Shown piece after piece: positions 5,535 to 5,655 of a stretch of DNA of 5,655 nt. Both the position numbers and the translations under genes were made by a program. Position 1 is the stretch's first letter. The number at the start of each line of letters is the position of its first letter. Source of the stretch: RGIG8597 sp045133795 (lineage in GTDB: Bacteria; Spirochaetota; GWE2-31-10); the NCBI GenBank assembly GCA_045133795.1, contig JBGUUT010000096.1, positions 1 to 5,655 on the forward strand, read 5' to 3'. The notes beneath the pieces were generated by a model that worked only from the letters and a program-made list of their open reading frames with translations, was not told where the DNA came from and made no database searches.

Positions 5535-5553
5535 TAATGCAGTAATTGCATTA
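5535..5553 (+). other. Short hairpin after the barrel B stop codon
   Basis: TAATGCA (5535-5541) pairs perfectly with TGCATTA (5547-5553) across the loop GTAAT. It has no T-tract, so it is not a terminator by itself. It could protect the mRNA 3' end or be a chance palindrome. Confidence 0.4.
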
Positions 5554-5563
5554 CAAAATAAAT

Positions 5564-5608
5564 ATTGCCGGAGGTTTGCATTTTTTTGCAACTTGCGGCA
5601 ATTTTTTT
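5564..5608 (+). terminator. Rho-independent terminator
   Basis: ATTGCCG (5564-5570) pairs with CGGCAAT (5596-5602). After a small internal loop, an inner pairing of GTT with AAC and TGCA with TGCA closes a T-rich loop. Seven T residues (5602-5608) follow. It lies 36 bases past the barrel B stop and should end the transcript. Confidence 0.85.
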
Positions 5609-5655
5609 GTCTTCAAATATTTTGAGTAATAGGCTAAATTAGAAAATATTAACAC
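5609..5655. other. AT-rich flank with nothing assignable
   Basis: Forty-seven bases after the terminator, with no start codon backed by a ribosome binding site and no good promoter match. It is probably the upstream region of the next gene. Confidence 0.5.

Noticed and set aside
5622..5652. Promoter of the next gene (TTGAGT with a TATTAA-like box)
   Set aside because: The spacer would be 19 bases and the window ends before any gene, so it cannot be supported.

Overview
The window is AT-rich bacterial DNA that fits a host-associated Treponema or a related spirochaete. This is inferred from the type of outer-membrane proteins, the lipoprotein style and the codon bias. There is no rRNA or housekeeping marker to fix the taxon, and a Bacteroidota-like origin is not excluded.

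Layout: (1) Positions 1-419 are non-coding and packed with about thirteen short, mostly perfect stem-loops joined by conserved linkers; one unit is in inverted orientation. (2) Positions 420-475 look like the decayed 3' end of a lipoprotein gene related to the intact one downstream. (3) Positions 476-1936 encode a secreted FadL/PorV/DUF5723-like beta-barrel (barrel A). (4) Positions 1937-2030 are a short AT-rich gap. (5) Positions 2031-3755 encode a large acidic lipoprotein. (6) Positions 3755-5527 encode a second barrel (barrel B), a close paralogue of barrel A with an extra lysine-rich then acidic tail. (7) A small hairpin and a rho-independent terminator close the unit. All genes are on the + strand.

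The lipoprotein and barrel B overlap by one base (TAATG), with the ribosome binding site of barrel B inside the lipoprotein gene. The same TAATG junction, in recognisably homologous sequence, precedes barrel A, but there the lipoprotein gene is reduced to about 55 bases. The simplest reading is a duplicated lipoprotein-barrel pair in which the first lipoprotein was lost and its place is now next to the hairpin array. The expected products are two outer-membrane barrels and one lipid-anchored partner, possibly forming one envelope complex. Their substrate or role cannot be read from the sequence.
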